Shown here: in pieces, positions 7,202-14,615 of the stretch
Numbering within the stretch: the first letter of the stretch is position 1
Layout: each line of letters starts with the position of its first letter
From: Oscillospiraceae bacterium
GTDB taxonomy: Bacteria; Bacillota; Clostridia; Oscillospirales; Acutalibacteraceae
Direction: 5' to 3'
Length of the DNA: 23,591 nt
Assembly: GCA_019417045.1 (NCBI GenBank)
Contig: DXWE01000013.1
Location: 1-23,591 of the forward strand
The notes under the pieces: generated by a model
What the model saw: only the letters and a program-made list of their open reading frames with translations
The model's database searches: none
Told to the model about the DNA's origin: nothing
Made by a program: the position numbers and the translations under genes

Positions 7202-7525
7202 ATGAAAAAGATGCATGTAAAGAAGAACGACACCGTGGTCATTCTCAGCGGCAACGACCGCGGGAAGAAGGGCAAGGTGCTCGAGGTCAGCCCCAAAGAG
7301 GGCAAGGTCATCGTCGAAGGCTGCCATGTGGTCACCAAACACGTGAAGCCCCGCAAGATGGGCGATCCGGGCGGGATCATCAAGGCGGAGGGTGCGATCT
7401 ATGCGTCCAAGGTGCAGGTTGTCTGCCCGCACTGCAACAAGCCCACCCGCGTCGGCTATACGGTGGACGATGAGAGACAGAAAGTCCGCGTTTGCAAAAA
7501 TCCCAAATGCGGCAAGACATTTTAA
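7202..7525 (+). CDS. rplX: 50S ribosomal protein L24 with C-terminal zinc-ribbon-like tail
   Basis: The 107-residue L24 has an N-terminal KOW motif (KNDTVVILSGNDRGKKGKV, about 8-26). L24 is an early assembly initiator that binds the 5' end of 23S rRNA. The C-terminus carries CPHC (Cys75, Cys78) and CKNPKC (Cys98, Cys103), a likely zinc-binding pair. The second half has four residues between cysteines rather than the usual two. The start at ATG 7202 was chosen over an in-frame GTG at 7184 that overlaps the rplN stop, because AGGAGGTG sits between the two and fits 7202. Confidence 0.96.
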   Translation: MKKMHVKKNDTVVILSGNDRGKKGKVLEVSPKEGKVIVEGCHVVTKHVKPRKMGDPGGIIKAEGAIYASKVQVVCPHCNKPTRVGYTVDDERQKVRVCKNPKCGKTF

Positions 7526-7539
7526 GGAGGGTGAAGCGC

Positions 7540-8079
7540 ATGGCCAGAATGAAAGTGTACTACAAACAAGAAGTTGCGCCCGCCCTGCTGAAGAAGTTTG
7601 GCTATAAGAGCGTGATGCAGATCCCGAAGCTCGACAAGATCGTTGTCAACGTCGGCTGCGGCGAGGCGCGGGAGAACGCGAAGGTCATCGACGCGGTGAT
7701 CGCCGATCTGTCCGCGATCACGGGCCAGCGTCCGGTGATCTGCAAGGCGCGCAAGTCGGTGGCAAACTTCAAGCTGCGCGAGGGCATGAACAACGGCGCG
7801 AAAGTGACGCTGCGCGGGGACCGGATGTACGAGTTCCTCGACCGGCTGTTCAATGTGGCGCTGCCCCGTGTGCGCGACTTCCGCGGGATCAACCCGAACT
7901 CCTTTGACGGTCGCGGCAACTACAGCATGGGCCTCAAGGAGCAGCTGATCTTCCCGGAGATCAGCTATGATAAAGTGGACGCGGTGCGCGGTATGGATAT
8001 CTGCTTTGTCACCACCGCGAAGACGGACGAAGAAGCGCGCGAGCTGCTCACCCTGATGGGCGCTCCGTTCGCGAGATAA
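7540..8079 (+). CDS. rplE: 50S ribosomal protein L5
   Basis: The 179-residue L5 has the conserved MQIPKLDKIVVNVG block and FKLREG, then RVRDFRGINPNSFDGRGNYSMG. L5 binds 5S rRNA and contacts P-site tRNA. The ATG at 7540 follows AAGGAGGG, which overlaps the rplX stop; an in-frame opening at 7492 lies inside rplX and lacks a site. Its stop overlaps the binding site of rpsN, so translation of the two is probably linked. Confidence 0.97.
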   Translation: MARMKVYYKQEVAPALLKKFGYKSVMQIPKLDKIVVNVGCGEARENAKVIDAVIADLSAITGQRPVICKARKSVANFKLREGMNNGAKVTLRGDRMYEFLDRLFNVALPRVRDFRGINPNSFDGRGNYSMGLKEQLIFPEISYDKVDAVRGMDICFVTTAKTDEEARELLTLMGAPFAR

Positions 8080-8091
8080 GGAGGAAACGTC

Positions 8092-8277
8092 GTGGCCAAA
8101 ACATCTATGAAAATCAAACAGCAGCGTCCGGCGAAGTACTCGACCCGCGCGTACAACCGCTGCAAGATCTGCGGGCGTCCGCACGCGTACCTGCGCCGGT
8201 ACGGCATCTGCCGCATCTGTTTTAGGGAGCTGGCGTACAAGGGCCAGATCCCCGGCGTGAAGAAAGCCAGCTGGTAA
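8092..8277 (+). CDS. rpsN: 30S ribosomal protein S14, zinc-binding (type Z)
   Basis: This is the short, 61-residue S14 form with two CxxC pairs (Cys24, Cys27, Cys40, Cys43) in NRCKICGRPHAY and YGICRICFRE. It is the zinc-dependent version; a zinc-independent C-minus paralogue often exists elsewhere in Firmicute genomes but is not in this window. Translation starts at GTG 8092, with AAGGAGG at 8078-8084 overlapping the rplE stop. S14 sits in the small-subunit head near S3 and S10. Confidence 0.98.
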   Translation: MAKTSMKIKQQRPAKYSTRAYNRCKICGRPHAYLRRYGICRICFRELAYKGQIPGVKKASW

Positions 8278-8302
8278 GCAATAGCTAAAGGAGGATGACG
8301 GA

Positions 8303-8704
8303 ATGCAAATCACCGATACCATCGCCGACATGCTGACGAGAATTCGCAATGCCAGTTCCGCGAAGCATGATACGGTGGACGTCCCCGCTTCCAACATGAA
8401 GAAGGCTATTGCCCAGATTCTGGTGGACGAGGGATACGTCAAGAGCTTTACAGTGATCGAGGATGGCAAGCAGGGCATCATCCGCATCACCCTGAAATAC
8501 CAGGGGGCCTCCCGGTCTCCGGTCATTCTGGGGCTGCGGCGCGTCTCGAAGCCCGGGTTGCGCATCTATTCCAGCAGCGAGGACATGCCGAAGGTCATGA
8601 AGGGCATCGGCACCGCCATTGTTTCCACCTCAAAGGGCGTCATGACGGACAAAAAGGCGCGCAAAGAGAACGTGGGCGGCGAAGTCCTGGCGTTTGTGTG
8701 GTAA
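8303..8704 (+). CDS. rpsH: 30S ribosomal protein S8
   Basis: The 133-residue S8 starts with TDTIADMLTRIRNA and ends with the conserved STSKGVMTDKKARKENVGGEVLAFVW. It binds the central domain of 16S rRNA and in E. coli represses the spc operon by binding its mRNA near rplE. No clear mimic of that site was recognised here. AAAGGAGGA precedes the ATG. Confidence 0.98.
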   Translation: MQITDTIADMLTRIRNASSAKHDTVDVPASNMKKAIAQILVDEGYVKSFTVIEDGKQGIIRITLKYQGASRSPVILGLRRVSKPGLRIYSSSEDMPKVMKGIGTAIVSTSKGVMTDKKARKENVGGEVLAFVW

Positions 8705-8719
8705 GGGGGGCTATGAAGT

Positions 8720-9265
8720 ATGTCTAGAATTGGACGCAAACCGATTGTCCTTCCTGCCGGCGTGGAAGTCAAGGTGGACGGCTCGGTGGTCACCGCGAAG
8801 GGGCCGAAGGGCACCCTGACCCAGAGCATGCACCCGAACATGACCATCTCGGTCGAGGGGAACGAGGTCCATGTGACCCGCCCGAACGATGAAAAGCAGA
8901 ACTGTGCGCTGCACGGCCTGACCCGAACGCTCGTGAACAACATGGTGGAGGGCGTCTCCAAGGGGTATTCCAAGGAGCTCGAAATCAACGGCGTCGGCTA
9001 CCGTGCGCAGAAGCAGGGGAAACAGCTGGTGATGAACCTCGGGTTCAGCCATCAGGTCACGGTCGACGAGATCGACGGCATCACGATCGATGTCCCCACC
9101 CCGAACAAGGTGGTCATCAGTGGCATCGACAAGCAGCTCGTCGGTCAGTTTGCCGCGGAAGTGCGCGGCAAGCGCCCGCCCGAGCCGTATAAGGGCAAGG
9201 GCATCAAATATGTGGACGAGGTCATCCGCCGCAAGGAAGGCAAGACCGGCGCCAAGGGTAAGTAA
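8720..9265 (+). CDS. rplF: 50S ribosomal protein L6
   Basis: The 181-residue L6 has the duplicated L6 fold. It starts SRIGRKPIVLPAGVEV and carries the signature PEPYKGKGIKYVDEVIRRKEGK near the C-terminus (about 152-173). L6 sits near the GTPase-associated centre and the sarcin-ricin loop. The site ahead (AAGGGGG, 8703 on) is slightly G-rich compared with its neighbours. Confidence 0.98.
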   Translation: MSRIGRKPIVLPAGVEVKVDGSVVTAKGPKGTLTQSMHPNMTISVEGNEVHVTRPNDEKQNCALHGLTRTLVNNMVEGVSKGYSKELEINGVGYRAQKQGKQLVMNLGFSHQVTVDEIDGITIDVPTPNKVVISGIDKQLVGQFAAEVRGKRPPEPYKGKGIKYVDEVIRRKEGKTGAKGK

Positions 9266-9282
9266 AGGAGGAGTGAAGCGAT

Positions 9283-9642
9283 ATGGTTAGCAAGCAGGAC
9301 AGCAATAAAGCCCGTCTGCACCGCCATGTGCGCGTGCGCGGCAAGATTTCCGGCACCGCCGAGCGTCCGCGTCTGAACGTGTTCCGCTCCTCCAACCACA
9401 TCTATGCGCAGATCATTGACGATGTGGCCGGGAAGACGCTGTGCGCGGCTTCCAGCGTGGAGAAGGACTTCGGCATGTACGGCGGCAACAAGGAAGCCGC
9501 GAAGAAGGTTGGCAAGCTGATTGCAGAACGCGCTGCTGGGAAGGGCATCACCGAAGTGGTGTTCGACCGTGGTGGCTATGTATACCACGGCCGCGTCAAG
9601 GAGCTGGCCGAAGGCGCCCGTGAGGGCGGCCTCAAGTTCTAA
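9283..9642 (+). CDS. rplR: 50S ribosomal protein L18
   Basis: The 119-residue L18 has the conserved RLNVFRSSNHIYAQIIDD and the C-terminal VVFDRGGYVYHGRVKELAEGAREGGLKF. It carries 5S rRNA into the central protuberance with L5. The basic N-terminus (KARLHRHVRVRGKISG) is the usual rRNA-binding tail. AAAGGAGGA precedes the ATG. Confidence 0.98.
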   Translation: MVSKQDSNKARLHRHVRVRGKISGTAERPRLNVFRSSNHIYAQIIDDVAGKTLCAASSVEKDFGMYGGNKEAAKKVGKLIAERAAGKGITEVVFDRGGYVYHGRVKELAEGAREGGLKF

Positions 9643-9661
9643 GGAAAGGGAGGAATCGACT

Positions 9662-10162
9662 TTGGACAGAACTGACGCAACCACACCCGAACTGAAAGAG
9701 CGTTTGGTCGCCATCAACCGTGTCAGCAAGACCGTCAAGGGCGGCCGGATCATGAAATTCTCCGCGCTGATGGTGGTTGGCGATGGCAACGGCACCGTGG
9801 GCTTTGGCCTCGGGAAAGCGAGCGAAGTGCCGGATGCCATTCGCAAGGGCATCGAAGACGCGAAAAAGCACCTCGTGAAAATCTCGCTCAAGGGATCGAC
9901 CATCCCGCATGAAATCATCGGAAAATTTGGCGCCGGCGAAGTGCTGCTCAAACCCGCTGCCCCCGGTACCGGTGTAATCGCCGGCGGTGCGGTGCGTGCG
10001 GTGGTAGAGGCTGCCGGCATCAAGGATATCCGTACCAAGGCCCTGCGTTCCAACAACCCCTGCAACGTGGTCAGCGCGACGATGGACGGCCTGAAACGGC
10101 TGCGCACCGCGGAAGAGGCGGCGCAGACGCGCGGGAAGGCAGCCAAGGAGATCGTAGGCTGA
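9662..10162 (+). CDS. rpsE: 30S ribosomal protein S5 (TTG start)
   Basis: The 166-residue S5 has the spectinomycin-loop segment RVSKTVKGGRIMKFSALMVVGD (about 20-41) and the double-stranded RNA-binding fold with GNGTVGFGLGKA (43-54). S5 helps hold mRNA at the entry channel and affects decoding accuracy. The start is TTG at 9662: GGAAAGGGAGGA is just ahead, and the next in-frame ATG (Met31) would remove the loop. An open frame running upstream to 9521 lies inside rplR and has no site. A rare start codon in a highly expressed gene is notable. Confidence 0.95.
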   Translation: MDRTDATTPELKERLVAINRVSKTVKGGRIMKFSALMVVGDGNGTVGFGLGKASEVPDAIRKGIEDAKKHLVKISLKGSTIPHEIIGKFGAGEVLLKPAAPGTGVIAGGAVRAVVEAAGIKDIRTKALRSNNPCNVVSATMDGLKRLRTAEEAAQTRGKAAKEIVG

Positions 10163-10271
10163 TGGAACCGGGCCCGGTCGGCGAGAGTGCCGGTCGGCGT
10201 GCGGTGGGTGGCTGCTTGCCGGCAGACTGGCCGCACGTGAGTCCATTGACTGCAGAAAGGGTTGAGTGAAT
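10163..10271 (+). other. Structured rpsE-rpmD spacer
   Basis: This 109-nt gap is several times longer than most junctions of the cluster. It contains a 12-bp perfect palindrome, ACCGGGCCCGGT (10167-10178), then CGTGCGG (10198-10204) able to pair with CCGCACG (10231-10237), and inside that CTGC (10212-10215) with GCAG (10222-10225). No T-run follows, so transcription should continue. A folded regulatory or processing element is possible. Confidence 0.45.
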
Positions 10272-10469
10272 ATGGCGAAAACTGCAAAGACGAACGCCCT
10301 GCGCATCAAACTGGTCCGCAGCCTGATCGGTTCCCATAAGGATCAGATCGCCACGGCCAATTCCCTGGGGCTTCGCAAAATCGGTGACACTGTCAGCCAG
10401 CCTGACAACGCCGCCACGCAGGGCAAGGTGGCAAAGATCATCCACCTCATCGAGGTTACACAGGCGTGA
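10272..10469 (+). CDS. rpmD: 50S ribosomal protein L30
   Basis: The 65-residue L30 has the core KLVRSLIGSHKDQIATANSLGLRKIGDTV, typical of the family. The ATG at 10272 gives the common MAK start, about 11 nt after AGAAAGG. A GTG at 10266 would give two extra residues and a 5-nt spacing, so either may be used. L30 is a small non-essential-type component of the large subunit. It follows a long structured spacer. Confidence 0.93.
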   Translation: MAKTAKTNALRIKLVRSLIGSHKDQIATANSLGLRKIGDTVSQPDNAATQGKVAKIIHLIEVTQA

Positions 10470-10499
10470 GCAAACTGAGCTTAAGGAGGTGCGAAAGAT

Positions 10500-10940
10500 A
10501 TGAAACTGCATGAACTCTCTCCGGCCCCCGGTTCGGTGAAGGAGGTCAAGAGGATTGGCAGAGGCCACGGCTCCGGCCAGGGGAAGACCGCGGGCAAGGG
10601 TCACAAGGGCCAGAAAGCCCGTGCGGGCCACGGCATGCGCCCCGGCTTTGAAGGCGGCCAGATGCCGCTCCAGCGGCGCGTGCCGAAACGCGGCTTTAAC
10701 AATATTTTTGCCAAGGAGATTGTCGCGATCAACGTGAGCGCGTTGGAAGTGTTTGACAACGGCGCGACTGTTGATCCGCAGGCGCTGCGCGACAAGGGGA
10801 TTGTGAAAAAGGCCTGCGACGGCATCAAGATTCTGGGCAACGGCGAACTGACAAAGAAGCTCACCGTACAGGCGGCGGCATTCTCGGAATCCGCCAAGGC
10901 CAAGATTGAGAGTGCCGGCGGAAAGGCGGAGGTGGTCTGA
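10500..10940 (+). CDS. rplO: 50S ribosomal protein L15
   Basis: The 146-residue L15 has a glycine- and basic-rich extended N-terminus (GRGHGSGQGKTAGKGHKGQKARAG, about 19-42) that threads into 23S rRNA, and the GFEGGQMPLQRRVPKRGF signature. AAGGAGGTG precedes the ATG at 10500. Its last codons contain the GGAGG site used by secY. Confidence 0.97.
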   Translation: MKLHELSPAPGSVKEVKRIGRGHGSGQGKTAGKGHKGQKARAGHGMRPGFEGGQMPLQRRVPKRGFNNIFAKEIVAINVSALEVFDNGATVDPQALRDKGIVKKACDGIKILGNGELTKKLTVQAAAFSESAKAKIESAGGKAEVV

Positions 10941-10941
10941 C

Positions 10942-12255
10942 ATGTTTCACACGCTGCGCAACGCATGGCAGATTGTCGACCTTCGCAAAAAGATCCTGTA
11001 CACCCTGTTTATCATCCTGATCTTCCGGATCGGGTCGGCCATCTCGGTGCCGTTTGTCGACGTGGCGGCGCTGACCGAGGCGACCTCGAACGCGTCCGGC
11101 GGATTTATGGATTACCTGACGCTGATGTCCGGCGGCGGCTTTTCGGATGCGAGTATCTTCGCGCTGTCGATCACGCCGTACATCAATGCGAGCATTATCA
11201 TCCAGCTGCTGACCGTGGCGATCCCGGCCCTGGAGCGTATGTCCAAGGACGGCGAGGCGGGGCGCAAAAAGCTCGGTCAGATCACCCGGTACGTGACGGT
11301 GGTGCTGGGATTGCTACTCGGTGTGGCGTACTATTTCATGGTGCGTAACAAGTACGGTGCGCTGACGGACAGCGCGCAGTCTGGCTTTGCCGCCGTGTTC
11401 GCCGCGATCGTCATCGTGCTCTGCTTCACAGCGGGGTCGGCTTTGATGATGTGGCTCGGCGAGCAGATCAACGACAAGGGGATCGGCAACGGTATCTCGA
11501 TCCTGCTGTTCGCGGGTATCATCTCGCGACTGCCGGAGGGCCTGCGCTATTTGTGGCAGCTGTTCTATGAGGGCGGCATCCAGAACATCGACCAGGGCGG
11601 CGCGAAGTATATTGTCCTGGTGCCGATCGTGCTGGTACTGTTCCTCGCGATGATCGGGTTTATCGTGTTCATGAGCAACGCGGAGCGGCGGATTCCGATC
11701 CAGTATGCGAAGCGTGTGGTGGGCCGCAAGATGTACGGCGGGCAGAACACCTACATGCCGATCAAGGTCAACATGTCCGGCGTGATGCCCATCATTCTGG
11801 CGGTGTCCATCGTGTCGCTGCCGGGGATCCTCGCCAGCTTCTTCGGCTGGGAGGAGAACTGGTTTATCCAGCTGTTCCGTCAGGATAACTGGGTGTATAT
11901 TATCCTCTATTTTGTTCTCATCATCGCGTTTGCGTTCTTCTATGTGACCATCCAGTATAACCCGGTGGAGATGTCCAATAATCTCCGTAAGAATTCGGGC
12001 GCGATCCCGGGCTATCGGCCGGGCAAACCCACGGCGGATTATATCAAGCGGGTGCTGTCGAAGGTCACGCTGATCGGGGCGCTGTTCCTCGGAGTGATCG
12101 CTCTGTTCCCGAGCCTGTTCGGCAAGTTTACGGGCATCTATGGCCTGTCGCTCGGCGGGACGTCGATCATGATCGTGGTGGGCGTGGCGCTGGAGACCAC
12201 CCAGCAGATCGAGAGCCAGATGATGATGCGCCATTACAAGGGCTTCCTCGAGTAA
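10942..12255 (+). CDS. secY: Protein translocase subunit SecY
   Basis: The 437-residue membrane protein has the SecY layout of ten hydrophobic segments. The first transmembrane segment follows the cytosolic helix (LRKKILYTLFIILIFRIGS). The plug region lies near GGGFSDASIFALSITPYINASII, and cytosolic loops carry SNAERRIPIQYAKR and the C-terminal NPVEMSNNLRKNSGAIPGYRPGKPT. SecY forms the protein-conducting channel with SecE and SecG. The ATG at 10942 lies 9 nt after GGAGG inside the end of rplO; an in-frame opening at 10906 is inside rplO and is rejected. Confidence 0.97.
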   Translation: MFHTLRNAWQIVDLRKKILYTLFIILIFRIGSAISVPFVDVAALTEATSNASGGFMDYLTLMSGGGFSDASIFALSITPYINASIIIQLLTVAIPALERMSKDGEAGRKKLGQITRYVTVVLGLLLGVAYYFMVRNKYGALTDSAQSGFAAVFAAIVIVLCFTAGSALMMWLGEQINDKGIGNGISILLFAGIISRLPEGLRYLWQLFYEGGIQNIDQGGAKYIVLVPIVLVLFLAMIGFIVFMSNAERRIPIQYAKRVVGRKMYGGQNTYMPIKVNMSGVMPIILAVSIVSLPGILASFFGWEENWFIQLFRQDNWVYIILYFVLIIAFAFFYVTIQYNPVEMSNNLRKNSGAIPGYRPGKPTADYIKRVLSKVTLIGALFLGVIALFPSLFGKFTGIYGLSLGGTSIMIVVGVALETTQQIESQMMMRHYKGFLE

Positions 12256-12289
12256 GGCGCTTGTGTGCGGAACAAAAGGAGATATCCGG

Positions 12290-12922
12290 ATGAAGTTGAT
12301 TCTACTCGGCGCTCCTGGCGCCGGCAAGGGTACTCAGGCGGAAAAAATCAGCGAGTACCTGCACATCCCGACCATTTCCACGGGAAATATCATCCGTGAG
12401 GCGTTGAAAAGCGGCACGGAGATGGGCCTGAAAGCCAAGTCGTACATGGACAGCGGCAGCCTGGTCCCGGATGATGTCGTGATCGGCATCATCCAGGACC
12501 GGCTGAAGGAAGCGGACTGTGCGAACGGATTTATTTTGGACGGCTTTCCGCGCACCATCCCGCAGGCCGAGGCGCTTGACCGTATGGGGATCGTGATCGA
12601 CCGCATCATCGACATCGAGGTGCCGGACGAGAAGATTGCCCAGCGTGTATCGGGCCGCCGTGTCTGCAGCAACTGTGGCAGCTCCTACCACGTGGACTAC
12701 AAACGTCCGCAGGTGGAAGGGATCTGTGACCGTTGCGGCGGCACCCTTGTTCAACGCAAGGATGACCAACCGGAGACGGTAGCAGAACGCCTGCAGGTGT
12801 ATCATGAGCAGACCGAGCCGCTGAAGGCCTATTATGCGAAGAGCGGCCGGCTGCGGATCGTCGAAGGGCAGGAAGAAGTGGAGGACACCACCCGTCTGAC
12901 ACTTGCCGCCCTCGAGGTGTGA
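12290..12922 (+). CDS. adk: Adenylate kinase, zinc-binding long form
   Basis: The 210-residue enzyme catalyses ATP + AMP to 2 ADP in the cytosol. It has the P-loop GAPGAGKGT (7-15), the NMP-binding segment STGNIIREALKSG, the GFILDGFPRTI motif (80-90), and a full lid domain. The lid has four cysteines in two CxxC pairs (126/129 and 146/149), the structural zinc site of Gram-positive kinases. The ATG at 12290 gives the MKLILLGAPG start; an upstream in-frame opening at 12263 is discarded. The binding site AAAAGGAGA lies ahead. Its last codons (CTCGAGGTGTGA) contain the site for map. Confidence 0.97.
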   Translation: MKLILLGAPGAGKGTQAEKISEYLHIPTISTGNIIREALKSGTEMGLKAKSYMDSGSLVPDDVVIGIIQDRLKEADCANGFILDGFPRTIPQAEALDRMGIVIDRIIDIEVPDEKIAQRVSGRRVCSNCGSSYHVDYKRPQVEGICDRCGGTLVQRKDDQPETVAERLQVYHEQTEPLKAYYAKSGRLRIVEGQEEVEDTTRLTLAALEV

Positions 12923-12926
12923 CCCC

Positions 12927-13673
12927 ATGATCTCCATAAAAAATCGCCGGGAACTGATCGCCATGCGGGACGCATGCGTCATCTCGGCACAGGCTTTGCA
13001 GCTCGCCGGGGAATCCATTCGCCCGGGCATGACCACGGCGGAACTGGACCATATCATTCGCAAATTCATCGAGAAGCAGGGGGCAACCCCGAGTTTTCTC
13101 GGATATGGTGGATTCCCGGCGGCTGCCTGTATCTCCATCAACGAAACGGTCATCCACGGCATACCCGGAAAACGCGTCATCCAGCCTGGTGACATCGTCA
13201 GCGTGGACGTGGGCGCGTATTATAACGGCTTCCACGGCGACAACGCCGCGACCTTCCCGGTGGGGGAGGTGTCCGCAGAGGCCCAGGGCCTTCTGGACGC
13301 CACCCGCCAGAGCCTCTATCAGGGGATAGAGGCCGCGCAGCCGGGGAACCGCATCGGCGATATCGGCGCTGCCGTACAGCGGTATGTCGAGGAGCGTGGG
13401 TACTCGGTGGTACGACAGTATGTCGGCCACGGAGTAGGCACGAACCTGCATGAAGATCCCAGCGTACCCAATTTCGGGACGCCCGGCCGCGGCCCCCGGC
13501 TGCTTCCGGGCATGACCATCGCCATCGAACCCATGATCAACTGCGGCACGCCGGAGGTGTTCACCCTGCCGGACGGCTGGACGGTGTTGACAAAGGACCA
13601 CCGGCTGTCTGCGCATTTTGAGCACACCGTCGCGATTACGAGCGACGGGCCGGTGATCCTGACGCGGCCATGA
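12927..13673 (+). CDS. map: Methionine aminopeptidase type I
   Basis: The 248-residue enzyme removes the first methionine from new proteins. The pita-bread fold ligands are all present: Asp94 in VSVDVGAYYNGFHGDNA, Asp105, His168 in YVGHGVG, Glu201 in AIEPM and Glu232 in FEHT; His77 is the substrate-binding residue in TVIHGIP. No N-terminal extension is present. The ATG at 12927 lies 7 nt after GAGGTG, which is embedded in the end of adk, so initiation is probably coupled. In many Clostridia a KOW-domain gene follows; here infA comes next. Confidence 0.97.
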   Translation: MISIKNRRELIAMRDACVISAQALQLAGESIRPGMTTAELDHIIRKFIEKQGATPSFLGYGGFPAAACISINETVIHGIPGKRVIQPGDIVSVDVGAYYNGFHGDNAATFPVGEVSAEAQGLLDATRQSLYQGIEAAQPGNRIGDIGAAVQRYVEERGYSVVRQYVGHGVGTNLHEDPSVPNFGTPGRGPRLLPGMTIAIEPMINCGTPEVFTLPDGWTVLTKDHRLSAHFEHTVAITSDGPVILTRP

Positions 13674-13725
13674 GGACGGCGATCCATTCGTGAGAAACCG
13701 ACGGTTAACCGAAGGAGGTTAGGCA

Positions 13726-13944
13726 ATGTCCAAATCGGACGTTATCGAACTGGAGGGTACAGTTGTGGAGGCACTGCCCAACGCCACCTTCCAGGTGGAG
13801 CTCCAGAACGGCCACCAGATTTTGGCGCATATCTCCGGCAAGCTGCGGATGAATTTCATCCGGATCCTGCCGGGGGACAAGGTCACGGTGGAGATGTCGC
13901 CGTATGATCTGACCAAAGGCCGGATCACCTGGCGTACCAAATAA
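13726..13944 (+). CDS. infA: Translation initiation factor IF-1
   Basis: The 72-residue IF-1 has the OB-fold sequence from ELEGTVVEALPNATFQVEL to LPGDKVTVEMSPYDLTKGRITWR, and the length is exactly typical. IF-1 blocks the A site during initiation. AAGGAGG precedes the ATG at 13726 in a 52-nt gap that also holds the palindrome CGGTTAACCG. It is followed by a long structured spacer before rpmJ. Confidence 0.98.
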   Translation: MSKSDVIELEGTVVEALPNATFQVELQNGHQILAHISGKLRMNFIRILPGDKVTVEMSPYDLTKGRITWRTK

Positions 13945-14057
13945 GCATCCGAAATACCATCTGGTATACAAGAAAGCGCGCTCCGAGGGGGCCCAGACGG
14001 ACTGGCGGCTGCGTCCGCAGGGTGTCCTGCCGGCGCGCAACAGGAAGGGGTAGAAAC
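13945..14057 (+). other. Structured infA-rpmJ spacer
   Basis: This 113-nt spacer has three nested or successive pairings: ATACCA/TGGTAT (13954-13959 and 13962-13967, loop of two), an outer GCGCGC pair (13976-13981 with 14033-14038), and an inner CTGC/GCAG hairpin (14009-14012 and 14017-14020, GTCC loop). No T-run follows and no gene is seen. It may be a processing, stability or autoregulatory element. Confidence 0.45.
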
Positions 14058-14171
14058 ATGAAAGTCAGACCTTCTGTCAAGAAAATCTGCGAAAAATGCA
14101 AGATCATCAAGCGCAGGGGCCGTGTGATGGTCATCTGTGAAAATCCCAAGCACAAGCAACGCCAGGGCTGA
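14058..14171 (+). CDS. rpmJ: 50S ribosomal protein L36, zinc-binding
   Basis: This tiny gene encodes 37 residues: it starts MKVRPSVKKICEKCK and ends HKQRQG. The zinc ligands are Cys11, Cys14, Cys27 and His32, so this is the zinc-ribbon form. L36 is the smallest large-subunit protein and helps fold domains of 23S rRNA. AGGAAGGGG lies ahead of the ATG at 14058. Its place between infA and rpsM is the standard order. Confidence 0.97.
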   Translation: MKVRPSVKKICEKCKIIKRRGRVMVICENPKHKQRQG

Positions 14172-14193
14172 GACCGGGCGGTTGTCAACTAAC

Positions 14194-14208
14194 GGCTGCC
14201 TGGCAGCC
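14194..14208 (+). other. Hairpin in the rpmJ-rpsM spacer
   Basis: GGCTGC (14194-14199) pairs perfectly with GCAGCC (14203-14208) around a three-base loop, just upstream of the rpsM binding site. In E. coli the rpsM leader is the S4 target in the alpha operon, but the pseudoknot described there is not recognisable here. Confidence 0.4.
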
Positions 14209-14231
14209 CATCGGAAAGGAAGGAAACTAGT

Positions 14232-14600
14232 ATGGCGCGTATTGCTGGCGTGGATTTGCCCAGAGATAAACGCATTGAAATCGGCCTGACCTACATCTTC
14301 GGGATCGGACGGAAGTCCGCCACCGATATTCTGAACGCCACCGGCGTCAATCCGGACACCCGGGTGCGTGACCTGTCGGAGGATGACGTTTCCAAGCTGC
14401 GTGAATACATCGAGCACCACTACACGGTGGAGGGCGACCTTCGCCGGGACGTGGCGTTTGATATCAAGCGTCTGATTGAGATCGGCAGCTACCGCGGTGT
14501 TCGGCACCGCAAGGGCCTGCCGGTGCGCGGCCAGCGGACCAAGACCAATGCCCGTACCCGCAAGGGCCCGAAGAAGACGATTGCCAACAAGAAGAAGTAA
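14232..14600 (+). CDS. rpsM: 30S ribosomal protein S13
   Basis: The 122-residue S13 begins MARIAGVDLPRDKRIEIGLTYIFGIG and ends in the conserved tail RHRKGLPVRGQRTKTNARTRKGP. It contacts tRNAs and forms inter-subunit bridges with S19. GGAAAGGAAGGAA precedes the ATG. It begins the alpha part of the cluster. Confidence 0.98.
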   Translation: MARIAGVDLPRDKRIEIGLTYIFGIGRKSATDILNATGVNPDTRVRDLSEDDVSKLREYIEHHYTVEGDLRRDVAFDIKRLIEIGSYRGVRHRKGLPVRGQRTKTNARTRKGPKKTIANKKK

Positions 14601-14615
14601 GTAGGAGGGATAGAG

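Noticed and set aside
7522..8565. Long open frame opposite rplE-rpsH
   Set aside because: Antisense to conserved genes, histidine/arginine/valine-rich without recognisable motifs; a codon-bias shadow.
9145..10287. Long open frame opposite rplF-rpsE
   Set aside because: Same reason: it runs antisense across intact genes and has no supporting start site or domain.
14172..14231. E. coli-type S4 pseudoknot target before rpsM
   Set aside because: Only a simple hairpin is visible; the double-pseudoknot pattern cannot be drawn.
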